DNA from: Sphaerolaimus hirsutus
Taxonomy: Eukaryota; Nematoda; Chromadorea; Monhysterida; Sphaerolaimidae
Direction: 5' to 3'
Length of the DNA: 64,000 nt
Assembly: GCA_964036195.1 (NCBI GenBank)
Contig: OZ038453.1
Location: forward strand, 28,896,997-28,960,996
Numbering within the stretch: the stretch's first letter is position 1; each line of letters starts with the position of its first letter. Below, piece by piece: positions 53,987 through 64,000 of the stretch. Below the pieces are notes generated by a model. That model was not told the origin of the DNA. It did not search any database and saw only the letters and a program-made list of their open reading frames with translations. The translations under genes and the position numbers were made by a program.

Positions 53987-54750
53987 TAGTGAGTGATGGA
54001 ATGGCGCCATGGCGCTGGCGCGCTTTGTGGGCGCCAAAGGGCGCCGCGCCATGGCGCCATTGGCGCTTGGCGCCCTTTTTCTGTGGCGCCCTTGGCGCTT
54101 GACGCCGATTTTCCGTGGCGCCCTTGGCGCCTGGCGCCCTGCTTTAAAATGGCGCCAAAATGGCGCCAGCAGGGTGTTGAGTGATGTGTAATTGTTAAAA
54201 AAATGAAAAACGCATCCATCCGTGGATGATGGAAATTTGCCAGAAAAATGGACAAAATGGTGTGAGTGGGTGAAAATCTTTCATCCAATGGTTCATCAGA
54301 CGTGTCTGACGGATCAGAAGATGAGAAAAACGGACCGTTGAACTTGCAAAATCATAAATCAATGGATTCAAATCTTTGCAATTCCGTTTTTGTCCATTTC
54401 AACATAACATTGATAGGAAAAGTCTATTTGAAGTGAATGGATTGTTGTCAAATAACAATTTCCATTGTGTCTGAATTTGTCATGTGGATTTTATTGAAAA
54501 TTTTTGTTGTTAATGTTGTTTTTGTTCATTACATCCTGGAGAACGCGAATTACAAAGTGAATGCGTGTACTACAGTGCTGTATGTAGCAACATTTTCAGC
54601 ACACGCATTGTGTTGTATGCACTTATTTAGCCTGGCGCCGTTTTTTCAAATGTCGCCATGGCGCCCTTGGCACCTGGCGCCCACTTTCCAAATGGCGCCA
54701 TGGCACCCTTGGCGCCTGACGCCCTTTTTTCTGGCGCTTTTCCATCACTA
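53987..54750. mobile_element. hAT-like element with GGCGCC array
   Basis: Ends TAGTGAGTGATGGAATGG and TTTTCCATCACTA are flanked by exact 8-bp duplications ATGTATAC (53979-53986, 54751-54758). GGCGCC/GGCGCCCTTGG arrays lie at both ends around about 440 bases of unique AT-rich centre. It sits 12 bases from the donor of exon 54771-54872. Confidence 0.9.
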
Positions 54751-54770
54751 ATGTATACACGTTGACTAAC

Positions 54771-54872
54771 CAGAAGTGCATTTGTAGTACTGTCTATCTC
54801 GATACGCATCGTAGATGTCGTGCAGGCATCTCTCTCCATATGGACACACGTGGTGGTTGCAGGGCTGTCTTT
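54771..54872 (-). CDS. Exon: follistatin-N/EGF-like Cys module
   Basis: On the minus strand acceptor TTGAAATCCAG precedes 54872 and donor TCTG/GTTAGT follows 54771. The exon is 102 bases, phase 1 to phase 1. It encodes Pro-Cys-Asn-His-His-Val-Cys-Pro-Tyr-Gly-Glu-Arg-Cys-Leu-His, then a Tyr/Asp-rich loop and Tyr-Lys-Cys. The Pro-Cys-x4-Cys-Pro-x-Gly-x-x-Cys order is the N-terminal half of a follistatin-N (EGF-like) module. Symmetric phase-1 exons are typical of shuffled extracellular modules. It is assigned to the same gene as the neighbouring Cys-rich exons by strand, phase and module type. Confidence 0.6.
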
Positions 54873-54939
54873 CTGGATTTCAAAAATTATAACATTTACA
54901 CTAGTGGCGAAAAAACCCATAGCGCTGATGCTTAATGAT

Positions 54940-55165
54940 GTGAAGGCACCGGGACACGGTGCTGGGCACCGATGGCAACAGCACCGGTGCCGCCGGTGCA
55001 ATGCCGTTGCGATTTTCCGAGGTGCCCTGCTGGCGCCAGTGCCGTTTTTTCAAAACAACACCGGTGCTGGTGCGGTGTGGTGCCGATTTTTGCTGGTGCC
55101 TTTCAGTGCTAGCACCGGCAACCCGCCAATGCTCTTCGGTGCCGGTGCTATTTTTGTGGTACCAC
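54940..55165. repeat. ACCGGTGCC array
   Basis: It has repeated GGTGCCG/ACCGGTGC units on both strands, a GGTGCC counterpart of the GGCGCC arrays. A related GGCACC cluster lies at 27345-27490. Termini are not clear. Confidence 0.65.
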
Positions 55166-55183
55166 TTTTTTCATAGTTGTTAA

Positions 55184-55869
55184 CATGGTTGGCGAAATCT
55201 CAGAAAAAAAATAAAAATAAAATAAAAATAAAATTGAATATTCAAGAATAAAATAAAATAAAATAAAATTGAAAATTTAAGAATAAAAAAAAATTGTATA
55301 AAAATTCGATTTTTTTGTAATTTTTTGAAAAATTGTATAAAAATTTGTATTTTTGTAAAATTGTATAAAAAATCATATTTTTGTAAAATTTTATCTCATT
55401 GCCTGAGTTTCTACCTGTTGATTCATGGATCTGGGGGCAGTCTCAAGCTTTGTAAAGTATCAAATATCAAGTAAAATGTCATGCAAAGTGTCAATTGTCA
55501 TGACAAATGTAAAGTAAAATGTCAATTGCAAATGCACTGAAAATGCAAACCATTATTATCAATAATTGTTACTTTACACTTGCAGCTAGATAACAATACA
55601 TACTGCATGCAACTTTTGAAAAGTAAGGGGAAAAATTTGTCACAGGTTTTTCATGTATAGGTCTAATTATAACATTTTTCTGGCCCTGCATGCATGATTC
55701 TGATTTTTTGTAAAAATTTTGTGAAATGTGTCATTTTATTTTATTAATGACTTTTGGGAATAAAATAAAATTAAATTAAATTAAACAAGAACAAAATTAA
55801 AATAAAATAAAATTTTTATACCATTTTTATACAATTTTACTAAAATGAATTTTTATAAAACCAACCCTG
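55184..55869. mobile_element. hAT-like element with AAATAAAA arrays
   Basis: Ends CATGGTTGGCGAAATCTCAG and TTTTATAAAACCAACCCTG are flanked by exact 8-bp duplications GTTGTTAA (55176-55183, 55870-55877). It inserted into the left terminus of another hAT-like element (CATAGTTGTTAA...), whose right end is at 57831. Confidence 0.9.
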
Positions 55870-56324
55870 GTTGTTAAAATGTATTTACGTTTACTTGATA
55901 ACTATGTATACTCGCGTACTGTGTAAATACGTTTACGTTTACTCCCAAAGAAAATACCAGTACTCACATACTTTCTGAAAGTATGCAAGTACAGAAATTG
56001 TATTTCAAGGGGACATAAAATGTCATTTTGCCAGAAAGAAAGTGACAAACATAGGACATTTCCCTAAAAAAATACTTATCACGGGAGAAAAACCCACATT
56101 TTTGATGTAATTCAGTGTAAAAATAATAAAAAACATCAATTTTACATTATTTGTGTGAGAAAAATACTCACTTTTACGTTTTCTGTGAGAAAAAAATACA
56201 TACATTTTTACATTTCCCCTCAATAAAAAAATACTCATTTTTACCATTTTCGCAAAATTTTACTCTTTTTTTACGCAGTGTAAAAATAAAAATATAAGCA
56301 AGTGTCACTGGGGCAATAAGAGCT

Positions 56325-56835
56325 TGGACATAAAATTCCAGCGTAAAATTCCATCGCAAAGTTTATTAAATGAAAGTGGATGATGATACAGGTCTGCAAT
56401 TTTTCATGGACAATGTGTTTATCAATACCTTCATTGTGTCCAAAGGTCACCATCCACAGTCACTGCCATTTGATTGTGAAAATTCAAAAATTCAATTTTA
56501 CGTTACAATTTTACGTCAACTGAAGAAAAATCAATTCTAAAATTCTACACTACAATTCTACACTATGTCATTTCATGCAATCACCTGGCATAGCTGATTT
56601 CTTGATTGATTTTTCTTCAGCTGGTTTAAAATTTCAACGTAAAATCAAAATTTTTGAATTTTCACAATCAAATAGAAGTGACCGTAGATGATGAACCTTG
56701 GTCACAATGAAGGTATTGATAAACATATTGTCTATGAAAAATAGCAGACCTGTATCATCCATCATCCACTTTGATGTAATCAATTTAGCAGAATTTTGAA
56801 GAATTTTACACTGGAATTTTGTGTCCCAGCTGTAA
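56325..56835. repeat. 510-bp foldback palindrome
   Basis: TGGACATAAAATTCCAGCGT on the left pairs with the ACACTGGAATTTTGTGTCCCA end on the right. Inner blocks (ACAGGTCTGC, TTGATAAACA, TTTTGAATTTTCACAATCAA) are inverted about a centre near 56580. Confidence 0.75.
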
Positions 56836-56861
56836 TCGCAGCATTACAGTATATTCCGTGA

Positions 56862-57668
56862 TGATGCAACCATTCTTTTTAAAGTGTCATATCTCAATGG
56901 CAAAGTTCTGTGTTTTCGTTAAAAGGCTATATGAATATACATGCATTCAAAGTTTCAGGTGATTTCTTCTTGTTGTTCATAAGTTATAGGCTTTAAAAAA
57001 AATTCATCATCACAAATTTGTCGCGGTTTGCGACAACAAATTTTTTTCTTAAAGCCTATTAAATTAGACGACTGTTAAGCCGGAATTACAGCTCAGCAGC
57101 ATTTGATGTGAAATGATGACGTCGTAAAATTGATTACATAAAAATAGACAAAGGTATAGCATTGAAATTTCAGAATTAGATAGTTCTAGTAATTGTGTGT
57201 AATGTCCCAAAAAAAAATTATCAAATAATCATTATTTAAGTAGTTATTAATTTAACATCAAAAATTTTTGGTGACGTAAAATGTTTGATGTGAAATGTCG
57301 ACGTAGAATGTGTAAATTTTGACGTGAAATCAATAACTTATTAAATAATAATTATTTCCCTTATTTTTTTAGGACATTACACACAATTACTAGAACTATC
57401 AAATTCTGAAATTTCAACGCTGTACCTATGTCTATTTTGATGTAATCAATTTTATGATGCCATCATTTCACGTCAAACGCTGCTGAGCTGTAATTCCGGC
57501 TTAAAAGCCACGTTAAACTTACAAATGACAAGAAGAAATCACCTGAAACTTTGCATGCATGTATTTATATTCCTATAGTATCTATAGTTCACTGCTTTTT
57601 CATGAAAATACTGAACTTTTCCATTGAGATATAACACTTTTGAAAAGAATGGTCGCATCGTCACTAAA
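56862..57668. repeat. 807-bp foldback palindrome
   Basis: GATGATGCAACCATTCTTTT pairs with AAAAGAATGGTCGCATCGTC, and GCCGGAATTACAGCTCAGCA pairs with TGCTGAGCTGTAATTCCGGC. The centre is near 57265. Confidence 0.85.
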
Positions 57669-57870
57669 TTACTGTAAACACCGCCTTATACTTTACATTT
57701 GTGTGAGTAGTTTGTATGTGTGAGTACGAGTAAAAAAAAGTATTTTGCACTTTCTCTACTTTGTGGTCAGTAAAACATATACACTTACATTGACATATAC
57801 TTTAAAAAAGTTCAGTAATTCTAACAACTCTGATTTACACTATGGCTGGTAAAAACAAAAACAAATTTAC

Positions 57871-57972
57871 CTTGGGAGCCTAGGCACAGTTTGTTGAAAC
57901 ACACGTCCTTGGCAACGCCCTCAATCTCAAATTTGCATATCCCTCGCGGCTCGTGGATGCAATTGTCATCTT
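57871..57972 (-). CDS. Exon: Cys-rich extracellular module
   Basis: On the minus strand acceptor TTGTTTTTAG precedes 57972 and strong donor CAAG/GTAAAT follows 57871. It is 102 bases, phase 1 to phase 1, exactly the length and phase of exon 54771-54872. It encodes Asp-Asp-Asn-Cys-Ile-His-Glu-Pro-Arg-Gly-Ile-Cys-Lys-Phe-Glu-Ile-Glu-Gly-Val-Ala-Lys-Asp-Val-Cys-Phe-Asn-Lys-Leu-Cys. Four cysteines in 26 residues point to a disulphide-bonded extracellular module. The spacing is not a standard EGF, so no domain name is claimed. It is the most upstream exon of the set that I recognised; a start exon with a signal peptide was not found. Confidence 0.6.
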
Positions 57973-58156
57973 CTAAAAACAACAACAAATAAGTGGTGAT
58001 TATTGCATTCTTGTCAATTTTTAGCGGCCAAAATTGGATAAAATAAGATCAGGGCCACTTCAGACTTAAAATTGAAAATGTCAGAATGATGCAAAATGTC
58101 ATGAAAAGTGTGAACGTCATGTAAAATGTCATTAAATGTCCAGTAAAAATAATAAA

Positions 58157-58511
58157 ATATTCAGCAGCCCCCCCTTCCTGGGGTGAGACAAAGTGGCTGG
58201 GAAATGCCACTTTTTCAATGTCAGCATACAATTTTTTGGCATGCAAGCGCGCAATTTTCACCAGCCATGATGTGTTATCAGATTTGCTCCCTGTGGTAGA
58301 AAACATAATAAATATACTCAATTGTGTGCTGTTTGCTGTATTTGTATGTATATTTACATACATATACAGCGTTCCATGGCGCTGGCGCCAACGCCAATGT
58401 TGCCATGGCATTGCACCTACTACCATTCCGCCACTCTGTAGGTAAAATTTAAGGGGGGGGCTGAGCCCTCCCCCCTCGCCGGCCTCCGTAAACAAGCAGC
58501 CCCCCTGTATA
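58157..58511. repeat. Relative of the 27772-28193 element
   Basis: The CAGCCCCCCCTTCC..TTAAGGGGGGGGCTGAG..GTAAACAAGCAGCCCCC layout and an internal GGCGCCA cluster match 27772-28193. Termini are not clear. Confidence 0.65.
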
Positions 58512-58616
58512 TAAGAGTCTACAGACTTCAACAAGTAAATATATCAATGGTATAAACAATGTTATAACATAACACAGTCATTGTCATTAATGTGTGTTAT
58601 GCATTGCCAGTTCACA

Positions 58617-58750
58617 AAACACACCTTTTGTCATGTACATTCTATTTACACTCAATTTGGGGTGGGGGGGGGTATTTTGAGGGGGGTTTATTAATTCATA
58701 GTGACCATTTTGAGGGGGGTGTTTCGAGGGGGCGGTATTTCGAGCAGGAT
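58617..58750. mobile_element. TACCGTATTTCC-family MITE fragment
   Basis: GGGGTATTTTGAGGGGGG..GTTTCGAGGGGGCGGTATTTC arms are present without terminal repeats. Sequence before it matches the MITE interior. Confidence 0.55.
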
Positions 58751-59384
58751 GACAAACTGCAACTGTCATTTATGTTCTCTATACACTCAATTTATACACA
58801 TTTAAAATTTAAAAATTTACTTATTGTCATCACAAAAAACATGTTTGCAGCTCTATGAGGACAAGCAAGAACAAAAATCAAGCTCCCTTGATGACATTGT
58901 CCAACAACAACATTTTTTCGATCACAAAAAGCGAACCGACAATGTAAAATTTTTCAAATACTTATAACTATGGAAAGAAAAGGCTGATTTATCTGAAATT
59001 TGGCGTGCGAGTGCACTTAACTAGTGAGTTCTGAGCACTTGACTAGTCACTGTTTTTTCTTGCAGATATGGAACTTTATTCTGGATTTATGGAACTTTTT
59101 CACTTTTTTATTTATCGGCACAAAACGCAGTCTGAACGCAGCTTTACCAGAATGCATTATTTTTAATCCCCATCAATTGTAGTTGGCAAACAGTTCATTC
59201 CAGTAAACTCAGATGCTCAGAAGCTGAAAAATGAGTTTACTAAATTCATATTTTACCATGAGTAAACCAAGTAAAGTGAGTAAAGTTAGTACTAGGTAAA
59301 CTAGTATGCCCAGCGCCATTGTACTTACTTTTGCATGGTGAGAACATTTTAAACATTTTTGCTATCATGACTAACAATGGCAAA
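58751..59384. other. AT-rich sequence, no recognised gene
   Basis: The 59155-59330 portion (TTCATTCCAGTAAACTCAGATGC..) resembles 21960-22100 and 18420-18480, a dispersed repeat with GTTTACTA units. Confidence 0.45.
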
Positions 59385-60389
59385 AAAAGATTCGAAAATT
59401 CAAAAACATTTTCGAATTTTTGAATTTTTACATAATTTTCAAATTTTTATTTCACCCCTAGAAAAAACACTAGAAAATCGATTTATTTTTCAAAAAATTC
59501 AGAAATTCAAAAATTCAAAAATTCAAAAATACTTTTTCAGGGAATTCAAGGCAACAAAATGTACTCTTAAGTTCAACGTGCTCAATAAATTGACAATTGG
59601 TACGCGGTGTGTATGAAAAAGCGAAACAAAACAAAAAAACGTCCAAAAACGTTGAAATGTAAGATGCCCTGTAAAATGTGGAATGTCATGCAAGTGTCAA
59701 AAGTCATGAAAATGCCCGGGAAAATGGTTAACATATTTGCAATTTTCCACAGCATTTTCATGACTTGAGACACTTTGCATAACATTTGACATAACACAGA
59801 GCATTTTACAGGTGTCTGGGACGGCCCATAGGAACTGCACATATTTATAAGTATACTTGGTGAACATGATACTCTGCCGTCGTACTGATTTATGTCTCAC
59901 GTTGGAAGCATGCCAATAATCATAAAGCATGCTATTTTTGTATAAAATATGGAAAAATCATTGTTGTGAATTAGTTAACGTATCATGTTAATAACTGAGA
60001 TGAATTCTTTCAACTTTTTATAAAAATCACATGTGTATAAAAATATTTGGCATGCTTCCAGCAGGAACCACACGTGCAGGGTGTAATGTTACTGGTGTAT
60101 AAAAGAGATGTGATCAAAGATATTATCAAATCAGATGGGTTTGAGAAGTATTTACCTGTATGTTGTGAAGTTAACACTGTATGCACTGAGTACGCTCAGT
60201 GCGCTATACTCAGGTGACATTACACTGTACATTTTTCTGGAGGTAACACTCCATCATGACGTCATGACCACAGTTGGAAGTGAACTTACGGCTCACTGAA
60301 CTGGTTCAGAGTTGGGAGGAAGTGGAGTGGAGTGGGGAGTAGGTCCACAAGTTTTTGGTTGGCTGTCTGCCAGCCGAAAACATAAATCA
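59385..60389 (-). repeat. Dispersed repeat, inverted paralogue of 22560-23320
   Basis: GACAATTGGTACGCGGTGTG, GTGTCTGGGACGGCCCAT and CCATCATGACGTCATGACC recur in reverse at 22560-23320. The match ends abruptly at about 60389, where the putative LTR begins. Confidence 0.75.
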
Positions 60390-61573
60390 TGAGTATGTGT
60401 TGACCGTGGTGGAACGGATGGATAGAGAATACAGAGATTTGATAATTAGGCTCATTTTATCCAATTATTCATTTGCATAATTTACCTATTTCACACACTA
60501 TACTATTTGACCACAACTAATATTCAGTTTTCATGTGCTATATTATTTATCCATGGAGAATATTTAATTAAGAAAGTGTCTTATAAGTTATTTGGAGAAT
60601 TATGTAAGATATTCGGGTTAAAAAGTCAATTATGTTATATTTAGGTTTATGAACACGAAATTAGGCTCATTCGACTCGCCGTAATTTTCTGATTATTTTG
60701 ATATATACATTTGTATGGTTTACTTGCAAAACGGAAAAGTCAAATGTTGTATTTTAGTCAACTAGTGTGCAGTTTTACTGGCACATATTTGCACAGCCCT
60801 TCGTGTAGGCATATTATTCAACTTCACACTACTTATGTATTTAAGTCAAGTAAATCCTTATTATAAACCCTGCTTATTTAATACATTACATACAGAATTT
60901 CATGCTGAATCTAATTATTATATCCATTTACCTCGAATAAGTCCCAATTTGCTCATTTATCAACTATACGTTTTCAGGAAGTGATTATTATTATTATCAA
61001 GTATATACCCTGCTCTACTTATATCTAGAAACATTTACAACACTATTTACAGTTTCCAACTCTATTGAATTAGTTTCCAAAGTGTGTCAATGTTTTCTGA
61101 CAAATTGGAATAGATTAGTAACTCGCCCAAGTTTGCCGACTTAGCGCCTCACAATATTAATTGTTTCTTTCTCACCCAATTTGTACTCTGTATTTCTTTA
61201 CCATACTTGTTTGAATGTGTACGCGCGCTGCGTAAGCCAACTGTTTAGCCAGGAAATTATTGTAGCCAGGTTTTCTATACAAATTCTGTGTTTCTGCAAC
61301 TTTGGAAGTTTTTACTTCAGTCTTATGACCCAAGCAATTGACCTAAATAAGTTAGCGATGGAAACTTTGACTAGGAAGCTTGCTAACTTTGCACTTTTGT
61401 AATTCATGCTGTATCTGATCGACAATTAAGTTCCTGAAACAACCTCGAACCCCTTTTCCAACATGCAACAATGAAATAAATGCAATTGGCTGTCGACAAG
61501 TGAACGTTTGGCTACAAGGAAAATCCAACCATTCTAAAAACCGTCACTCAATACGGTCTTGGAGTTGCCGGAA
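60390..61573 (+). mobile_element. Putative 5' LTR and flank of the env-bearing element
   Basis: The paralogy of the flanking repeat breaks at about 60389 with TGAGTATGTGTTGACC. The following ~1.2 kb is AT-rich, has no copy elsewhere in the window, and ends at a PBS-like sequence. LTR identity is inferred from position only; no second LTR is in view. Confidence 0.3.
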
Positions 61574-61574
61574 T

Positions 61575-61592
61575 TGGTGGCAGAGGTCGCTA
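61575..61592 (+). other. Possible tRNA primer-binding site
   Basis: TGGTGGCAGAGGTCGCTA begins with TGG, the complement of a tRNA CCA end, and lies at the boundary between AT-rich putative LTR and coding-like sequence. The tRNA was not identified. Confidence 0.3.
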
Positions 61593-61632
61593 AATTTGGT
61601 GGCTTCATCACATGGTGCAGCGAGCAGGGTGA

Positions 61633-64000
61633 TTGCATGACATTGTGCTATCACCAAGCTGGAACAAACATTGTGCAGCAGTTGGCAGAACTTCAAAAGT
61701 GTCAGAGGCAGCAACACTAAGAGAAGCTGGCAAGGCTTACAGCAAACTATTTTCCAGAACATACATTCTGGAAACCTCGACAGTGAGGCCACCATCACTG
61801 GCAGCGTGTCATGGATTGCCACCATTGCCATCAGAATGGCCACTAAAATCTGTTAGGGATATGCAAACTTATGAGAGGTTCAAAGATGCAATAAAGGATC
61901 ATCCTGTGGAACAGGTGATCAATTCACAGAGCCAAAAGTACCAGATATGCACCAGTGGAAGACATGGACATGCACTCACAGTTCCTGAGGAGTGCAGTTA
62001 GGGTTCAAACGGGATCCCGATCCCGATCCCGGATCCCGTGAAATTCCGGGATTTACCAGTCCCGATCCCGATCCCGATCCCGAAACCCCAATCCCGATCC
62101 CGATCCCCATCCCGAAATCTCAAAAAGACCAATCCCGATCCCGATCCCGATCCCGAAAATTTTCAAATCCCGATCCCGATCCCGAGAAACTCCGAAGTCC
62201 GGGATCCCGATCCCGGAAAAATTAGTGGAAATTATAAAAAGTGAAATAATGAGGTTTTTGCATGCAAAAAAGTGGATGCAAACCCCCAGCGTCAATTTTA
62301 TGCACTTTTCTGGCATCCAACAGTGTTTTGAGACCTTTATGGACAACTGTGAATGCCAGAAAAATAGCCAAAATCTCTATCCCTAGAACCCAATCCCGAT
62401 CCCGGAAAAATGCCTATCCCAATCCCGATCCCGATCCCGTGACCCCAATCCTGGCCAATCCCGATCCCGATCCCGATCCCGAAATCTCAAAAAACCAATC
62501 CCGATCCCGATCCCGATCCCGAAACCCCAATCCCGATCCCGATCCCGATCCCGAAATCTCAAAAAGTGAATCCCGATCCCGATCCCGATCCCGAAAAGTC
62601 AATCCCGTTTGAACCCTAAGTGCAGTGCCATATCCCACCAAGAAATTTTGTCAAGGCAATGAAGGTTACGCTCTACGCACAGAGACAGATTCCACAGAAA
62701 GAGAAAGCATATAGATGCTACATCAGAATCAAAGAAATCATCACACACACACCAGTTTCTGGGGAGCAAAAGGCATCACAGGCAATTTTAAGAAATACCA
62801 GCAAGTTGGCATGGTAGCCTGTAACTATGCAAGAATTCACAAGATGTTCAGAGGAACACCTATAGTGGAAATGGAGCCCAGAGTGTGGACAACAAATAAA
62901 ACCCTAAATGTGGAATATTCATGGTGCTGTCGCGACAAGGAAAATGTCATCAGCAATTTTTACATGGAAGAAAAAACCGTGGTTTCACTTGATGGAAAGA
63001 CTGTTATCAGTGACTTGCAAGATTTCAACCAGTGCAGAGCCATGATGGGACATTGCAGAGATCACAATTATGGAATCACAGTGTGGGATACTGTGAACTT
63101 CAAACATCAATGTGCGTATGAGAGAATTGGCAGATTCAAAGCAGAAATATCTGGCCAGACAATTATTGTATAAAAGTTGCAAGCAGCGTATTCCCACAGC
63201 AACAAGACAAAGAAACCAGCAGGCTCAGAGTATGTCCTAGGAGACACATATTACACCGACCAAGGAGGTGTATTTATTCAGTTTGACAGGAGAGAAGATG
63301 TGCCTGTGGAATGGGCAATGCCAGGCAAAATAGTGGAGGCTAAAGAGTCAACAATCAGTGGAACCCTGTATGCCAGATTGGATGACAGAAACTCCAAGTT
63401 TCAATTCCTGCAACATGTGGTCAGAGAAATGACTCAAGCACAGTTTGCAATTGTATAGCACCAGTTATGTCAGCTTTGCAAGAACCAGCTGGACATGCTG
63501 ACTCAGCTTTTCCGCATCGATCCAACATTGGGAATTCGAGCCATGCTGGGAAGACAGGATGTTCACACAGAATGGGCAGGAGAAGCAATCATGTTCTGGG
63601 AATGCAAAGAAGTGCAGCCATCCATTATTTATCAGACAGGAAAAGTGGGAGAGACATGTTACAAATACACACCAATGAGACTAGATAAAGATGAGCCCTT
63701 GTGGTTCAAGAGCCCAGGCAGCAGAGACTTGGTGGAAAAATCACCAGACAAGGACTGCAGCCACACCACACCACACCTGTATAGAGATGAGCATGGACAA
63801 TGGAAGTCTGCTCATGGAATGGTGCATGTCACAGAGACACCAATTGAGATGACATGGGAAAGACAATGGCAGGCCTTCACATTTGATGTGCCTCACCTGT
63901 TCACCAACATTGTCAATAGAGCTACCAATTTCATGGATGTCAGAGGCCAGATTCAGAGACTGCAAAATTTAGAGCACATCCAGAACAAATTGATCGATTA
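61633..64000 (+). pseudogene. Env-like glycoprotein pseudogene of an LTR retroelement (runs off window)
   Basis: A frame at 61633-61998 encodes a region ending Cys-Thr-x-x-x-His-Gly-His-Ala, matching the env-like ORF at 51.2 kb. A 620-bp hAT-like element then interrupts it (61999-62618). After the insertion the match continues (Ala-Tyr-Arg-Cys-Tyr-Ile), slips frame near 62760, and runs in one frame to the window end with two in-frame stops, at 63171 and 63456. Shared motifs with 51.3-51.5 kb are Gly-x-Lys-Gly-Ile and Val-Glu-Tyr-x-Trp-Cys-Cys. Beyond them are about 350 residues with spaced Cys and Trp and a helical end. The position and Cys/Trp pattern suggest an ectodomain; the env class is not identified. 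Confidence 0.6.
61999..62618. mobile_element. hAT-like element with CCCGAT hexamer arrays, inside the env-like gene
   Basis: Ends TAGGGTTCAAACGGGAT and ATCCCGTTTGAACCCTA (17 bases, exact) are flanked by exact 8-bp duplications AGTGCAGT (61991-61998, 62619-62626). (CCCGAT)n blocks lie on both sides of about 170 bases of unique sequence (62215-62385), all on one strand. No ORF except frames through the hexamer. Confidence 0.95.

Larger units (their letters stand above)
55172..57831. mobile_element. CAGAGTTGTTA-type hAT-like element containing three insertions
   Basis: The left end CATAGTTGTTAA is split by 55184-55869 and resumes at 55870. The right end is TTCTAACAACTCTG at 57831. GTTTACTTGATAAC and TATACTTTAAAAAAGTTCAG flanks match the 26581-27189 family. 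The middle is occupied by two foldback palindromes. No clear outer duplication was found. Confidence 0.65.

Noticed and set aside
62038..62612. Asp-Pro/Arg-Ser-rich frames through the CCCGAT blocks
   Set aside because: They are pure products of the hexamer array inside a hAT-like element with exact termini and duplications.
61999..62618. CRISPR-like or telomere-like arrays (CCCGAT, GAACC)
   Set aside because: There are no spacers or equal-length units, the arrays are bounded by hAT-type termini and duplications, and the DNA is eukaryotic.
1..64000. tRNA, rRNA, operon or phage features
   Set aside because: No cloverleaf, rRNA-like or prokaryotic gene organisation was seen on either strand.

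Overview
This is eukaryotic, metazoan genomic DNA: AT-rich, intron-rich and packed with nested transposable elements, with one 200-base assembly gap (45986-46185). No bacterial gene organisation is present. Short host exons coding PAN/Apple modules of the nematode NOAH / insect NompA cuticle-protein type, plus BEL/Pao-type retroelement genes, suggest an ecdysozoan, most likely a nematode. The species is inference only.

Host coding content: ten short cysteine-rich exons on the minus strand (57972 down to 15842) have plausible GT/AG borders and mostly compatible phases. In transcription order they encode three Cys-rich EGF/follistatin-N-like modules (57.9, 54.8, 53.2 kb), two further Cys-rich exons (46.5, 44.9 kb), a MAM-like start (31.7 kb) and two PAN/Apple domains (18.9-15.8 kb). 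The simplest reading is one secreted matrix-protein gene of more than 42 kb whose introns are filled with transposons. The PAN part is strong. Linkage of the rest to it is inference.

Retroelements: 1-1203 is the end of an LTR-element ORF with a retropepsin domain, followed by a polypurine tract and LTR start. 36.0-37.5 kb holds a second, broken retropepsin region cut by a small DNA transposon. 48.3-51.8 kb holds a BEL/Pao-type gag ORF joined directly to a pol tail, followed by an env-like ORF, all inside the terminal inverted repeats of a larger element. 61.6-64.0 kb holds a second, stop-interrupted env-like copy, itself cut by a DNA transposon.

DNA transposons: most of the window. (1) At least fifteen hAT-like non-autonomous elements with termini of CAG/TAGGG/TAGTGATGG type and 8-bp target duplications readable by eye. 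Each family carries its own short-motif array (AAACGG, GAACC, CCCGAT, GCGTAA, ACACTT, TACGCG, GGCGCC, CACAGAAACTC, AAATAAAA). (2) A large MITE family with ends TACCGTATTNCCTCGAA and G-rich/C-rich arms. (3) Elements starting CACAG with 3-bp duplications. (4) Long foldback palindromes (5.5, 6.2-10.4, 12.7-13.9, 56.3-57.7 kb). (5) A 1.2-kb TIR element carrying a 39-bp minisatellite that is open in several frames. (6) A degraded Tc1/mariner transposase end (23.3 kb).

The most unusual observation is the uniform architecture of the hAT-like families: short inverted termini, 8-bp duplications and same-strand short-motif arrays that differ from family to family. One of these arrays contains the motif bound by the Ac transposase.
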